From contig DKOD01000036.1 in the NCBI GenBank assembly GCA_002469865.1, positions 6,697-19,570 of the forward strand: a DNA stretch of 12,874 nucleotides, given 5' to 3'. Position 1 is the first letter of the stretch, and the number at the start of each line of letters is the position of its first letter. The notes beneath the pieces were generated by a model. That model did no database searches. It had not been told where the DNA came from and saw only the letters and a program-made list of their open reading frames with translations. Source of the stretch: Alphaproteobacteria bacterium UBA7371. Lineage in GTDB: Bacteria; Pseudomonadota; Alphaproteobacteria; UBA8317. The position numbers and the translations under genes were made by a program. Below are positions 6,664-12,874 of the stretch, piece by piece.

Positions 6664-7968
6664 CTAATTTTGGGTCATTTGATTGGGCAAAAATGTTGCC
6701 AATTCTGGAAAAAGAATGAGCAACATGACCATGAGCATCATGACGCCGAAAAATGGCAAGGCAGCCCGTGCCAAATAGAGAAGATCCCTATTGGTTAAGC
6801 CTTGTATGACAAATAGGTTTAGCCCGATTGGCGGGGTAATTTGGCTCATTTCCACCACCACAACGATATAGATGCCAAACCAGATTAAATCGATGCCAGC
6901 CTGCTCTATCATGGGCATGATGACAGCGACGGTAAGCACCACGATAGAAATACCATCGAGAAAGCACCCCAAGACCGCAAAGAAAATAGTTAGTGCCAGC
7001 AGAAGCATTAAGGGTGATAGTTCTAAGGCGCGGATCCATTCGGCCAATCCTTTTGGTATGCCGGTAAAGCCCATGGCAACAGACAAAAAAGCGGCGCCAG
7101 CAAGTATAAACGCGATCATGCATGAGGTTCTGGTTGCACCCATCAGGCTTTCTTGGAAGCTGGCCCAACTCATGGAACCGGTCAAAGCGGATAAGAACAA
7201 AGCTCCTGCAACACCAACAGCTGCGGCTTCAGTAGCGGTTGCTATGCCTGTGTAGATAGAACCAATGACACCTATAATCAGCATCAAAATGGGAATCAAA
7301 CTGCCACTCGCCTTGAGTTTCTGTCTGATTGTCATGGCAGGTTCCGCAGGGGGTGTTTTTTCTGGGTTTACCAGGGCCCAAATCATAATCGTGGCCATAA
7401 ATAACCCAATGAGGACCAAGCCAGGCAAGATGCCTGCTATAAAAAGCCGGCTAATGGACACGTCAGCAGCAACGCCGTAAACAATTAAGATGATTGATGG
7501 TGGAATCAATAAACCTAAGGTTGCAGAGCCTGCCAACGTACCCAATGTCATTTTATCGTCATAGCCGCGTTTGGCCAATTCAGGGATCGTGATCCGACCA
7601 ATGGTGGCTGTTGTTGCGGCTGAGGAACCCGACACGGCCGCGAAAATCCCAGACCCAACAACATTAACATGCATCAGACCTCCTGGAATTTTGCTCATCC
7701 ATGGAGATAGGCCACGAAACATATCCTCAGCAAGGCGGGTTCGAAATAATATTTCCCCCATCCAAATAAACAGGGGTAGGGCCGTAAGGGACCATGACCA
7801 GGACTGTCCCCAGCTTGTTGTTGCCATAATGGCCCCAGCTGGTGACGATGAAAATATAGAGATGGCAAAAAAACCTACACCAAATAGGGCTATGGCTACC
7901 CATAACCCGCTTCCCAGAATTACCAGCAGAACCAAGCCGATGATAATGCCAATTGTTCCAGCATCCAT
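6664..7968 (-). CDS. dctM: TRAP transporter large membrane subunit, DctM family
   Basis: 434-residue inner-membrane protein rich in hydrophobic helices (about 11-13), the sodium-coupled transport subunit of a tripartite ATP-independent periplasmic carrier. Family signatures are GSGIFAAVSGSSAATTATIG (105-124), LAGSATLGLLIPPS (145-158) and the C-terminal SQITPPIGLNLFVIQG. Start ATG at 7968 is chosen over an upstream in-frame ATG (8022) because AGGAGGG lies at 7977-7983, eight bases before it, and because the ATG shares one base with the dctQ stop (TGATG), a coupled pair typical of TRAP operons. The first hydrophobic helix begins right after MDAGTIG. No following gene is co-directional, and it ends tail to tail with pxpA. 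Confidence 0.95.
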   Translation of the reverse strand: MDAGTIGIIIGLVLLVILGSGLWVAIALFGVGFFAISIFSSSPAGAIMATTSWGQSWSWSLTALPLFIWMGEILFRTRLAEDMFRGLSPWMSKIPGGLMHVNVVGSGIFAAVSGSSAATTATIGRITIPELAKRGYDDKMTLGTLAGSATLGLLIPPSIILIVYGVAADVSISRLFIAGILPGLVLIGLFMATIMIWALVNPEKTPPAEPAMTIRQKLKASGSLIPILMLIIGVIGSIYTGIATATEAAAVGVAGALFLSALTGSMSWASFQESLMGATRTSCMIAFILAGAAFLSVAMGFTGIPKGLAEWIRALELSPLMLLLALTIFFAVLGCFLDGISIVVLTVAVIMPMIEQAGIDLIWFGIYIVVVVEMSQITPPIGLNLFVIQGLTNRDLLYLARAALPFFGVMMLMVMLLILFPELATFLPNQMTQN

Positions 7969-8471
7969 CAGCTTGTCCCTCCTGTTTTGTCCCGCATGTA
8001 ACTTGGTGTTCCACCACGCCAAAGGGTGATGGCATCAAGCAAAAAGGCAAATGACAGCATGGTTACGCCCAAAAGCATTCCCATTTGAGGAATCCAAAGA
8101 GGGATGGGTATCAGTCCTTGCGTCATGTCATTAAAGACGATTGAAAAATGGACCATTTCTATTGTGGAGTAGGTCAGCAAAGAGGATATGGCAAAGCCGG
8201 CCAGGACAACACACATTTCAATTGGTCGGCGCCATTGATGACCCAGTCGGTCCAACACAATTTTAACCCGTATGTGCGCATCACAACGCAGGGCATAACC
8301 AAGCGCAAGAAATGACGAGGCAGAAAGGCAGTATCCGGCAAATTCATCTGCCGAAGGTATCATCGCACCCATGAGCCTTGCGATGATTTGAGCCAGCACC
8401 AACACGCAAATGCCGACCAAAAAGAAAGCAGATAATGCGCCGCAGGCTTGGAATATTCTGTCTAAGATCAT
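7968..8471 (-). CDS. dctQ: TRAP transporter small membrane subunit, DctQ family
   Basis: 167-residue protein with four predicted membrane helices (about 10-34, 44-62, 84-107, 125-149), the usual DctQ topology. The DEFAGYCLSASSFLALGYAL stretch (42-61) followed by AHIRV (65-69) is the family motif. It partners DctM to form the membrane complex that receives ligand from DctP. Start ATG at 8471 follows GGGGGA by five bases. An in-frame ATG 17 codons upstream (8522) would read through the intercistronic hairpin and add a non-family extension. The gene lies 75 bases downstream of the dctP stop, the only long gap in this transporter operon. Confidence 0.93.
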   Translation of the reverse strand: MILDRIFQACGALSAFFLVGICVLVLAQIIARLMGAMIPSADEFAGYCLSASSFLALGYALRCDAHIRVKIVLDRLGHQWRRPIEMCVVLAGFAISSLLTYSTIEMVHFSIVFNDMTQGLIPIPLWIPQMGMLLGVTMLSFAFLLDAITLWRGGTPSYMRDKTGGTS

Positions 8472-8493
8472 GATATTCCCCCGGGATAAGATA

Positions 8494-8519
8494 CTGGGCT
8501 GGCAGTGGTGCCAGCCCAG
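8494..8519 (-). promoter_or_regulatory. Intercistronic hairpin between dctP and dctQ
   Basis: CTGGGCTGGCA (8494-8504) and TGCCAGCCCAG (8509-8519) form a perfect 11-bp GC-rich stem with a 4-base loop. On the minus strand the stem is followed by TATCTTAT rather than a clean run of T, so it looks like a leaky attenuator or a 3'-end stabiliser. Either would yield more binding protein than membrane subunits, which suits TRAP stoichiometry. Confidence 0.65.
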
Positions 8520-8546
8520 CAAACTTCATTCAGCGAAGGTGGCTCA

Positions 8547-9512
8547 TTAATTCTGGTAGGCTTTCATCAATGATTGCCCACGGTCACCGGCATTTTCTAG
8601 CCACTGTTTTGTGAGTGTTGTTCCAATGCCTTTCAAGCCATCAACCAAAGCACTGGAGCCAGCTTCAACAGTCATGCCTGCTGCTTTCAAGGCTTCTGTT
8701 GAGGCTGAGGCAATATCTTCAGACATCTGCCAGCCCCGGGTTTCTGCTTTTGCTGCGGCCTCTAACAAAGCTTTTTGTTCATCCGCATTAAGTTTTGAAA
8801 AAGCGCTTTTGTTCACAAAAATCATATTTTTCGGCATCCAAGCGTTTAGATCATAGAAGTGGTTTGAGAAGTCCCAAGCTTTGGTTCGCTGCCCAGTGGC
8901 ACCTGATGTAACCATGGCATCGACCACACCTGTTGAGAAGGCTTGGGGAATTTCCACTGCTTCAACTGCTGTTGGCACAGCTCCCATCAATTCGGCCATG
9001 TTGGAGGTGGCTGCATTATAGGTCCGAAATTTGACGCCCTTAAGATCGTCGAGACTATTGATGGGTTTTTTGGTGTAAAAACCCTGCCCAGGCCATGGCA
9101 CCGCATAGAGAAGTTGAAGGCCTTGTTTTGATAGGCTTTCTTGCACCAAATCCCGTTGTGCATCCCAAAGTTTTTTAGCATCAGCGTAGTTTGCCGCCAA
9201 AAATGGAACCGCATCAACACCAAAAACGGCATCATCATTCTGCAAGTTGGCCATCAGCATTTCGCCTATGGGCACCTGGTTGGTTTGCACTGCACGTTTG
9301 ATTTCTGGGTGTTTGAATAAAGACTGACCAGAATGAACTTTAATGGATAAACTTCCACCTGTTGCTTTGGCGACGTCTTCAACGAACATTTGAACATTTT
9401 TCGTATGAAATTCTGCTTCGGGGTAAGGTGTTGGCATATCCCATGATGCAGCCATAGCGATCGAAGCTGTCATTGTTGCTGCAATAGCCGAGCCTATAAT
9501 CATTTTGTTCAT
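8547..9512 (-). CDS. dctP: TRAP transporter substrate-binding protein, DctP family
   Basis: 321-residue periplasmic binding protein. The signal peptide is clear: MNKM, a hydrophobic segment, then AMA/ASWDMPTPYP with likely cleavage near residue 21. Mature-domain landmarks are SGQSLFKHPE (61-70), the LDDLKGVKFRTYN segment (154-166) with Arg163, the usual carboxylate-pairing arginine of TRAP receptors, and VEAVEIPQAFSTGVVDAMVTS (from about 183). The ligand is therefore probably an organic acid. Given the Pxp-type operon next door, 5-oxoproline or a related lactam acid is plausible, and pyroglutamate-binding TRAP receptors (Bordetella DctP6/DctP7) are known. Start ATG 9512 has AGGAG eight bases upstream. 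An in-frame GTG at 9521 overlaps that ribosome site and is rejected. Confidence 0.93.
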   Translation of the reverse strand: MNKMIIGSAIAATMTASIAMAASWDMPTPYPEAEFHTKNVQMFVEDVAKATGGSLSIKVHSGQSLFKHPEIKRAVQTNQVPIGEMLMANLQNDDAVFGVDAVPFLAANYADAKKLWDAQRDLVQESLSKQGLQLLYAVPWPGQGFYTKKPINSLDDLKGVKFRTYNAATSNMAELMGAVPTAVEAVEIPQAFSTGVVDAMVTSGATGQRTKAWDFSNHFYDLNAWMPKNMIFVNKSAFSKLNADEQKALLEAAAKAETRGWQMSEDIASASTEALKAAGMTVEAGSSALVDGLKGIGTTLTKQWLENAGDRGQSLMKAYQN

Positions 9513-9652
9513 TATTCTCACTCCTGGGTATCAAGATCGAAATCGGTATGATTTAGATTTTGAGCGTTTGTTCTCAGTCCTTCAGTGTCAAGGTTAAAAC
9601 GCATCTTCTGCGTCTATCAGTCACCCAACATAACCATTATTTCTTGTGCAAA

Positions 9653-9673
9653 GAACCAACCGCGGGTGGGTTC
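9653..9673. promoter_or_regulatory. Operator-like pseudo-palindrome in the dctP leader
   Basis: GAACCAACC (9653-9661) and GGTGGGTTC (9665-9673) are near-perfect inverted 9-mers around a 3-base centre, differing at one position. The site begins about 15 bases downstream of the transcription start predicted from the promoter at 9697-9726, where a repressor would block dctPQM. No regulator gene is in the window to name it. It could also be a leader RNA stem. Confidence 0.4.
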
Positions 9674-9696
9674 AATGACCATGATTAGGGAAAAAA

Positions 9697-9726
9697 ATTT
9701 TATCAAATAACAAAGGAAAAATTCAA
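9697..9726 (-). promoter_or_regulatory. Candidate sigma70-type promoter for dctPQM
   Basis: On the minus strand TTGAAT (9726-9721), 18 bases, then TAAAAT (9702-9697) resembles a housekeeping promoter. It would start transcription near 9690, leaving a leader of roughly 180 bases before dctP. It is the best -35/-10 pair seen by eye in this gap. Confidence 0.4.
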
Positions 9727-9736
9727 AAGGTGATGA

Positions 9737-9773
9737 CATTTTGGTCCGGTAATATGTTGATGCAGCCAAAATG
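9737..9773. repeat. Spaced inverted repeat in the divergent gap
   Basis: CATTTTGG (9737-9744) and CCAAAATG (9766-9773) are perfect inverted 8-mers separated by 21 bases. It lies just upstream of the candidate dctP promoter and could be a binding site affecting either divergent gene. With this spacing chance is also possible. Confidence 0.25.
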
Positions 9774-9945
9774 GTTCTGGGCGGGAAACAAAAATCAACG
9801 TTGCCAATTGTCTGGATCAACCAAAAAATCTGGTTTCCCTACATAGCTCCTAAGGATTTTTGCGCTTGTAGGTGCAATGGCCGTGGTACACAATATCTTG
9901 TGGCTGTTGGCTGCGAATCATTGTTTCTAGGGAAGGAGCGTTATT

Positions 9946-11238
9946 GTGCTTGATAAATTGTTTGGTCTTGAAAAGGCAGGAACCGACGTAAGGACAGAGA
10001 TCCTTGCTGGCATCGCTACCTTTCTCACCATGGCTTACATTACTGTTGTGAATCCGGCCATTCTCTCCACGGAAGGGACGGGTATGGAATTTGGCGCGGT
10101 ATTTACTGCCACCATTATTGCAGCCGTCGTGGGCACGCTGATCATGGGGCTCTGGGCAAATTGGCCCGTGGGCTTGGCTCCTGGCATGGGTCTTAATGCT
10201 TTCTTCACTTATGGTGTTGTTCTGGGCATGGGCTATAGCTACCAACAGGCTCTTGCTGCGGTGTTCGTTGCCGGTATTGTCTTTCTTATTTTGAGCATCA
10301 CACCGGCTCGCCGCTATATTATCAACTCCATTCCCGGAAGCATGAAGCTTGGTATTGGTGCTGGTATTGGTTTGTTCCTTGCCATCATAGGCTTCAAGAA
10401 TGCAGGCATTGTTGTTGATCATCCCGCCACTTTGGTAACCCTTGGTGACATGGGCAGTGCGCCGGTTTTGCTTGCCTTTGCAGGTATTGTGATCATGGCT
10501 GTCTTGGACCGACTCTCTGTGCAGGGTTCAGTGATTATTGGTATTCTGGCGGTTAGTATCTTTGCTTGGGCAACTGGAATTGCAGAAATCAACGGCATCA
10601 TTGGATCTGTGCCAGCACCCATCCATGCCTTTCAGCTTGATTTTAGTGCCTTGGCCACTGGTGGCTTTATCGGTGTGGCTTTTGCCTTTTTGTTTGTTGA
10701 TTTCTTGGACACGGCTGGGACGCTTACTTCTGTGGCCAATTTAACGGGTCGGGTCAACAAAGATGGCAAAGTGGAAAACATTGATCGCGCGCTGTTATCT
10801 GACTCTGCGGCAACCGTGATTGGTTCGGTGGCAGGTACCAGCAACACCACATCATATATTGAGAGTGGTGCGGGCATTAAGCAGGGTGGGCGTACGGGTC
10901 TTACCGCAGTTACTGTCGCGGTGTTGTTCGCAATTTGTTTGGTGTTTGCGCCTCTGGCCCAATCTATCCCGGCATTCGCCACAGCACCTGCATTGATCTT
11001 TATTGCGACTTATTTCCTCCGCAACATCCGCGATATCGATTGGGATGATGTGACCGAATATGCCCCGGCTGTGCTTGCTGCGGTGATTATGCCACTTACC
11101 TTTTCGATCGCCTATGGCATTGCCATTGGGTTTATCATGTATGTTCTGATTAAGTTGCTGAGTGGTCGTTTGGCTGATTTGTCTTTTGGTGCCTGGATTA
11201 TTGCAGCAATTTCCGTGCTTTATTTCTACGTCTCATAA
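9946..11238 (+). CDS. NCS2 purine permease, AzgA-type (adenine/guanine/hypoxanthine)
   Basis: 430-residue inner-membrane proton symporter for purine bases, with about 12-14 hydrophobic segments. AzgA-branch landmarks are TEILAGIATFLTMAYITVVN (17-36), GLAPGMGLNAFFTYGVV (76-92), GIGAGIGLFLAIIGFKNAGI (136-155) with DHPATLVTLG (158-167), FVDFLDTAGTLTSVA (250-264), and the substrate-site region TSNTTSYIESGAGIKQGGRTG (298-318). Start GTG 9946 follows AAGGAG (9933-9938) by seven bases and gives the normal MLDKLFGLEKAGT N-terminus. It is a single-gene unit closed by a strong terminator at 11259-11288. It is transcribed divergently from dctPQM, so co-regulation is possible. The exact purine cannot be read from sequence. 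Confidence 0.94.
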   Translation: MLDKLFGLEKAGTDVRTEILAGIATFLTMAYITVVNPAILSTEGTGMEFGAVFTATIIAAVVGTLIMGLWANWPVGLAPGMGLNAFFTYGVVLGMGYSYQQALAAVFVAGIVFLILSITPARRYIINSIPGSMKLGIGAGIGLFLAIIGFKNAGIVVDHPATLVTLGDMGSAPVLLAFAGIVIMAVLDRLSVQGSVIIGILAVSIFAWATGIAEINGIIGSVPAPIHAFQLDFSALATGGFIGVAFAFLFVDFLDTAGTLTSVANLTGRVNKDGKVENIDRALLSDSAATVIGSVAGTSNTTSYIESGAGIKQGGRTGLTAVTVAVLFAICLVFAPLAQSIPAFATAPALIFIATYFLRNIRDIDWDDVTEYAPAVLAAVIMPLTFSIAYGIAIGFIMYVLIKLLSGRLADLSFGAWIIAAISVLYFYVS

Positions 11239-11258
11239 ACTAGCCACATTTTTTTCAA

Positions 11259-11294
11259 AAAATGGCCGCCCAACAGGGCGGCCATTTTCTTATG
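11259..11294 (+). terminator. Rho-independent terminator of the purine permease
   Basis: AAAATGGCCGCCC (11259-11271), loop AACA, and GGGCGGCCATTTT (11276-11288) form a perfect 13-bp stem, followed by CTTATG, with the T-run at the stem base. It lies 20 bases after the permease stop and insulates the panB unit. The A-rich left arm means it could also work on the opposite strand. Confidence 0.9.
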
Positions 11295-11309
11295 CTTTGT
11301 GGTTAGCTC

Positions 11310-11338
11310 TTCAATAGGTTAAGCATTTTGCTGATAAT
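11310..11338 (+). promoter_or_regulatory. Candidate promoter for panB
   Basis: TTCAAT (11310-11315), 17 bases, then GATAAT (11333-11338) is a fair sigma70-type pair directly after the terminator. Transcription would begin near 11345, only about 8 bases before ATG 11353, which favours the later panB start at 11377. Confidence 0.45.
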
Positions 11339-11376
11339 GATGAAAGGCCCATATGCAGGTCTTTGGGAGTGGTAAA

Positions 11377-12192
11377 ATGCCTGATATTGCTGAAGCAAAG
11401 CGCAAGAAGATATCGCCATCATCGCTCGCTCAAATGAAGCTCGATGGTGTCAAAATTGTCTGCCTTACCGCTTATGATAGCTTGATGGCGTCGCTTTATG
11501 GTGGGCTGGTCGATGTCATGCTTGTTGGCGATTCCATGGGCATGGTTCGTCATGGCTTTGCCACAACCCATCATGTGGACATTGATATGATGGAATTGCA
11601 TGTCGCATCCTGTGCCCGGGCCAAGGGAACCGCCCTTTTGGTTGGGGACCTGCCATTTGGTTCCATTGAGTTGGGTCCAGAACAAGCAATCACCAACGCT
11701 GTCCGCCTCATCCGTGCTGGTGCTGATGCTGTAAAAATTGAAGGTGGCATCAAACGTCAAGATGTTATTCAAGCTGTGGTCAATGCGGGCATTCCAGTTA
11801 TGGGTCATGTTGGCTTGGAGCCACAGCATATCTTAATGACCCAATCATTCAGATCTGTTGGCAAAAATGATGGTGAGGTTCAATCAGTTGTTGCAGATGC
11901 GTTGGCGGTTGAAAATGCTGGTGCATTTGCAGTTGTTGTTGAGGCGGTGCGCTTCAATCTCAGCACGCAACTTGAAGCCGCAGTAAAGATTCCAACCATT
12001 GGGATTGGGGCCGGGCCACTTTGTGACGGGCAAATTTTGGTTGCCGAGGACATGCTTGGTTTCTTTGAGGGGAACCCAAAATTTGTTCGCCGCTATGCCG
12101 AGCTTGGTCATCTGGTGCAAGAAGCCGTAACGCGTTATGCCGATGATGTGCGTTCCGGTGCGTTTCCGTCGGAAAAAGAAAGCTATCAATAA
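11377..12192 (+). CDS. panB: 3-methyl-2-oxobutanoate hydroxymethyltransferase, PanB
   Basis: Makes ketopantoate from 2-oxoisovalerate and methylene-tetrahydrofolate, the first committed step of pantothenate/CoA synthesis. From ATG 11377 (271 residues) the family residues are present: LTAYD (30-34), metal-binding Asp52 in LVGDSMGMV, Asp91 in VGDLPFGS, Lys120 and Glu122 in VKIEGG, His144 in GHVGLEPQH, Glu189 in VVEA, and PTIGIGAGPLCDGQ. ATG 11377 has GGGAG at 11365-11369. An in-frame ATG at 11353 would add eight residues and is possible, but it lies almost on the predicted transcription start. panC is not the next gene, unlike the common panBC arrangement. panB leads instead into a YfgM-like gene 9 bases downstream. 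Confidence 0.97.
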   Translation: MPDIAEAKRKKISPSSLAQMKLDGVKIVCLTAYDSLMASLYGGLVDVMLVGDSMGMVRHGFATTHHVDIDMMELHVASCARAKGTALLVGDLPFGSIELGPEQAITNAVRLIRAGADAVKIEGGIKRQDVIQAVVNAGIPVMGHVGLEPQHILMTQSFRSVGKNDGEVQSVVADALAVENAGAFAVVVEAVRFNLSTQLEAAVKIPTIGIGAGPLCDGQILVAEDMLGFFEGNPKFVRRYAELGHLVQEAVTRYADDVRSGAFPSEKESYQ

Positions 12193-12201
12193 GGTTGTTT
12201 C

Positions 12202-12807
12202 ATGAGTGATTTGTTCCGAGAAGTTGATGAGGAACTTCAAAAAGATCGCCTCAAGTCTTTTGGCAGGCGCTTTGGTCCCATCATTGGCATGGTTGTCATT
12301 ATCGTTTTGGCGGGTGCTGCTATTTTGTCCTATCTGGATAGCCAAGCACAAAATGATCGCAACAAAGCTGCAACAAGTTATTACCTTGCAACATCAGGTG
12401 GGGCTGTTTCCAAAGACGAGCTTGCTGCTTTGGCGCGCGATGAACGTTCAGGTATTTATGGAATATTGGCCCGACTGGAAGAGGCCTCGGAGCAAAATGA
12501 CCCCACAGCCTTGCTCACGGCTCTTCAAGCGGAAGAATTAAACCCACAATTGCGGGCTGGAATGGCACGGATTTACGGTTATCATTTTGCCCATTTGGGA
12601 TGGCAGGATGTGGAAAATTTCGTGAACTTGCTCAGCCCAAGCATGGCTGGTGCAGCTGCTGAAATCGAGTTCCTCGCCCATATTGCAGACAAAAATACCG
12701 ACAAAGCCGCCGAGGCCCTGACGCGCTGGCAAGATGTGGAACGTGTGACCCCGTCAATGGCAAGTCGCAGAAATGAAGCTGCAATTTATTTGAAGTTGAT
12801 GTCATGA
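12202..12807 (+). CDS. YfgM-like membrane-anchored TPR protein
   Basis: 201 residues. A charged N-terminal stretch MSDLFREVDEELQKDRL, one membrane helix at about 24-44 (GPIIGMVVIIVLAGAAILSY), and a helical periplasmic domain make up the tetratricopeptide YfgM/TPR_21 architecture. In E. coli YfgM works with PpiD at the SecYEG translocon on envelope-protein traffic. The start ATG 12202 lies 9 bases after the panB stop with a weak AAGG nearby, so co-transcription is likely. Its stop overlaps the next ATG (ATGA). A yfgM-like gene directly before a BamB-type lipoprotein matches an outer-membrane biogenesis cluster known in many proteobacteria. Assignment is by architecture and context, since sequence conservation in this family is low. 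Confidence 0.82.
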   Translation: MSDLFREVDEELQKDRLKSFGRRFGPIIGMVVIIVLAGAAILSYLDSQAQNDRNKAATSYYLATSGGAVSKDELAALARDERSGIYGILARLEEASEQNDPTALLTALQAEELNPQLRAGMARIYGYHFAHLGWQDVENFVNLLSPSMAGAAAEIEFLAHIADKNTDKAAEALTRWQDVERVTPSMASRRNEAAIYLKLMS

Positions 12808-12874
12808 GTACTAGGCGCTTGGGTTTCAAGATGCTGCTGGTCCTGCCGCTTTTGGCGGCCTGCTCGATTTTTGA
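12804..12874 (+). CDS. N-terminus of a lipoprotein, probably BamB (cut by window end)
   Basis: Twenty-three codons are visible before the window ends: MSTRRLGFKMLLVLPLLAACSIF. This is a short type II signal peptide with a lipobox LAAC, lipidated cysteine at residue 20. The ATG overlaps the stop of the YfgM-like gene (ATGA), so the pair is translationally coupled. By context it should be BamB, the beta-propeller lipoprotein of the outer-membrane protein assembly complex. The propeller itself lies outside the window, so only the lipoprotein call rests on sequence. Confidence 0.65.
   Translation, partial: MSTRRLGFKMLLVLPLLAACSIF

Larger units (their letters stand above)
9513..9945. other. Shared regulatory gap between dctP and the purine permease
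   Basis: The 433 bases between two divergent genes contain no supportable CDS. They hold a candidate dctP promoter on the minus strand (9697-9726), an operator-like pseudo-palindrome (9653-9673), a small stem ACGCA/TGCGT (9599-9613) followed on the minus strand by TTTT, and a spaced inverted repeat (9737-9773). A short stem CACAA/TTGTG (9889-9902) lies in the permease leader. No convincing -35/-10 pair could be chosen for the permease by eye. Confidence 0.6.

Noticed and set aside
9617..9820. Minus-strand 67-codon frame in the divergent gap
   Set aside because: It runs across the candidate dctP promoter and operator and shows no family features or good ribosome site.
9850..9945. Possible purine or xanthine riboswitch in the permease leader
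   Set aside because: Only a short CACAA/TTGTG stem was found. No conserved riboswitch core could be matched by eye, so a covariance-model scan would be needed to claim one.
9850..10422. Long minus-strand frame opposite the purine permease
   Set aside because: It is antisense to a clear membrane protein gene and has low-complexity, non-family composition, so it is a shadow of the real frame.

Overview
The window reads as a chromosomal segment of an alphaproteobacterium of moderate GC. The panB / YfgM-like / lipoprotein order at the right end and the TRAP carboxylate transporter suggest a marine or Rhodospirillales/SAR116-type lineage. That assignment is inference from gene content, because no rRNA or other marker gene is present.

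Layout. (1) 92-1636 (+): guaA, GMP synthase, complete and canonical. (2) 1637-2434: about 800 bases without an intact gene. They hold the left end and a dead orfA of an IS3-family insertion sequence, with a hairpin over the orfA ribosome site, and then an unassigned stretch with a compound inverted repeat. (3) 2435-6657 (+): a tight five-gene operon made of a crotonase-fold protein, a PuuE/polysaccharide-deacetylase-like hydrolase, and divergent versions of the three 5-oxoprolinase subunits PxpB, PxpC and PxpA. The genes overlap or sit within 14 bases of each other. (4) 6664-9512 (-): a complete TRAP transporter, written dctP-dctQ-dctM on the minus strand, meeting the operon tail to tail with 6 bases between stop codons. 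A strong hairpin separates dctP from dctQ. (5) 9513-9945: a regulatory gap shared by dctP (-) and a purine permease (+). (6) 9946-11238 (+): an AzgA-type NCS2 purine permease with a strong terminator. (7) 11377-12874 (+): panB, a YfgM-like membrane-anchored TPR protein, and the first 23 codons of a lipoprotein, probably BamB.

How it may work together. The TRAP system probably brings an organic acid into the cell, and the neighbouring operon looks like a catabolic unit for a cyclic amide. Classical PxpABC opens 5-oxoproline with ATP. Here PxpB and PxpC lack several of the usual family motif residues, and the operon adds a PuuE-like hydrolase (PuuE opens the ring of allantoin) and a crotonase without its two catalytic glutamates. 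The substrate may therefore be another lactam, hydantoin or ureide rather than 5-oxoproline. With a purine permease next door, a purine-derived compound is one possibility. This is the most promising candidate for an undescribed system in the window, and the substrate is unproven.
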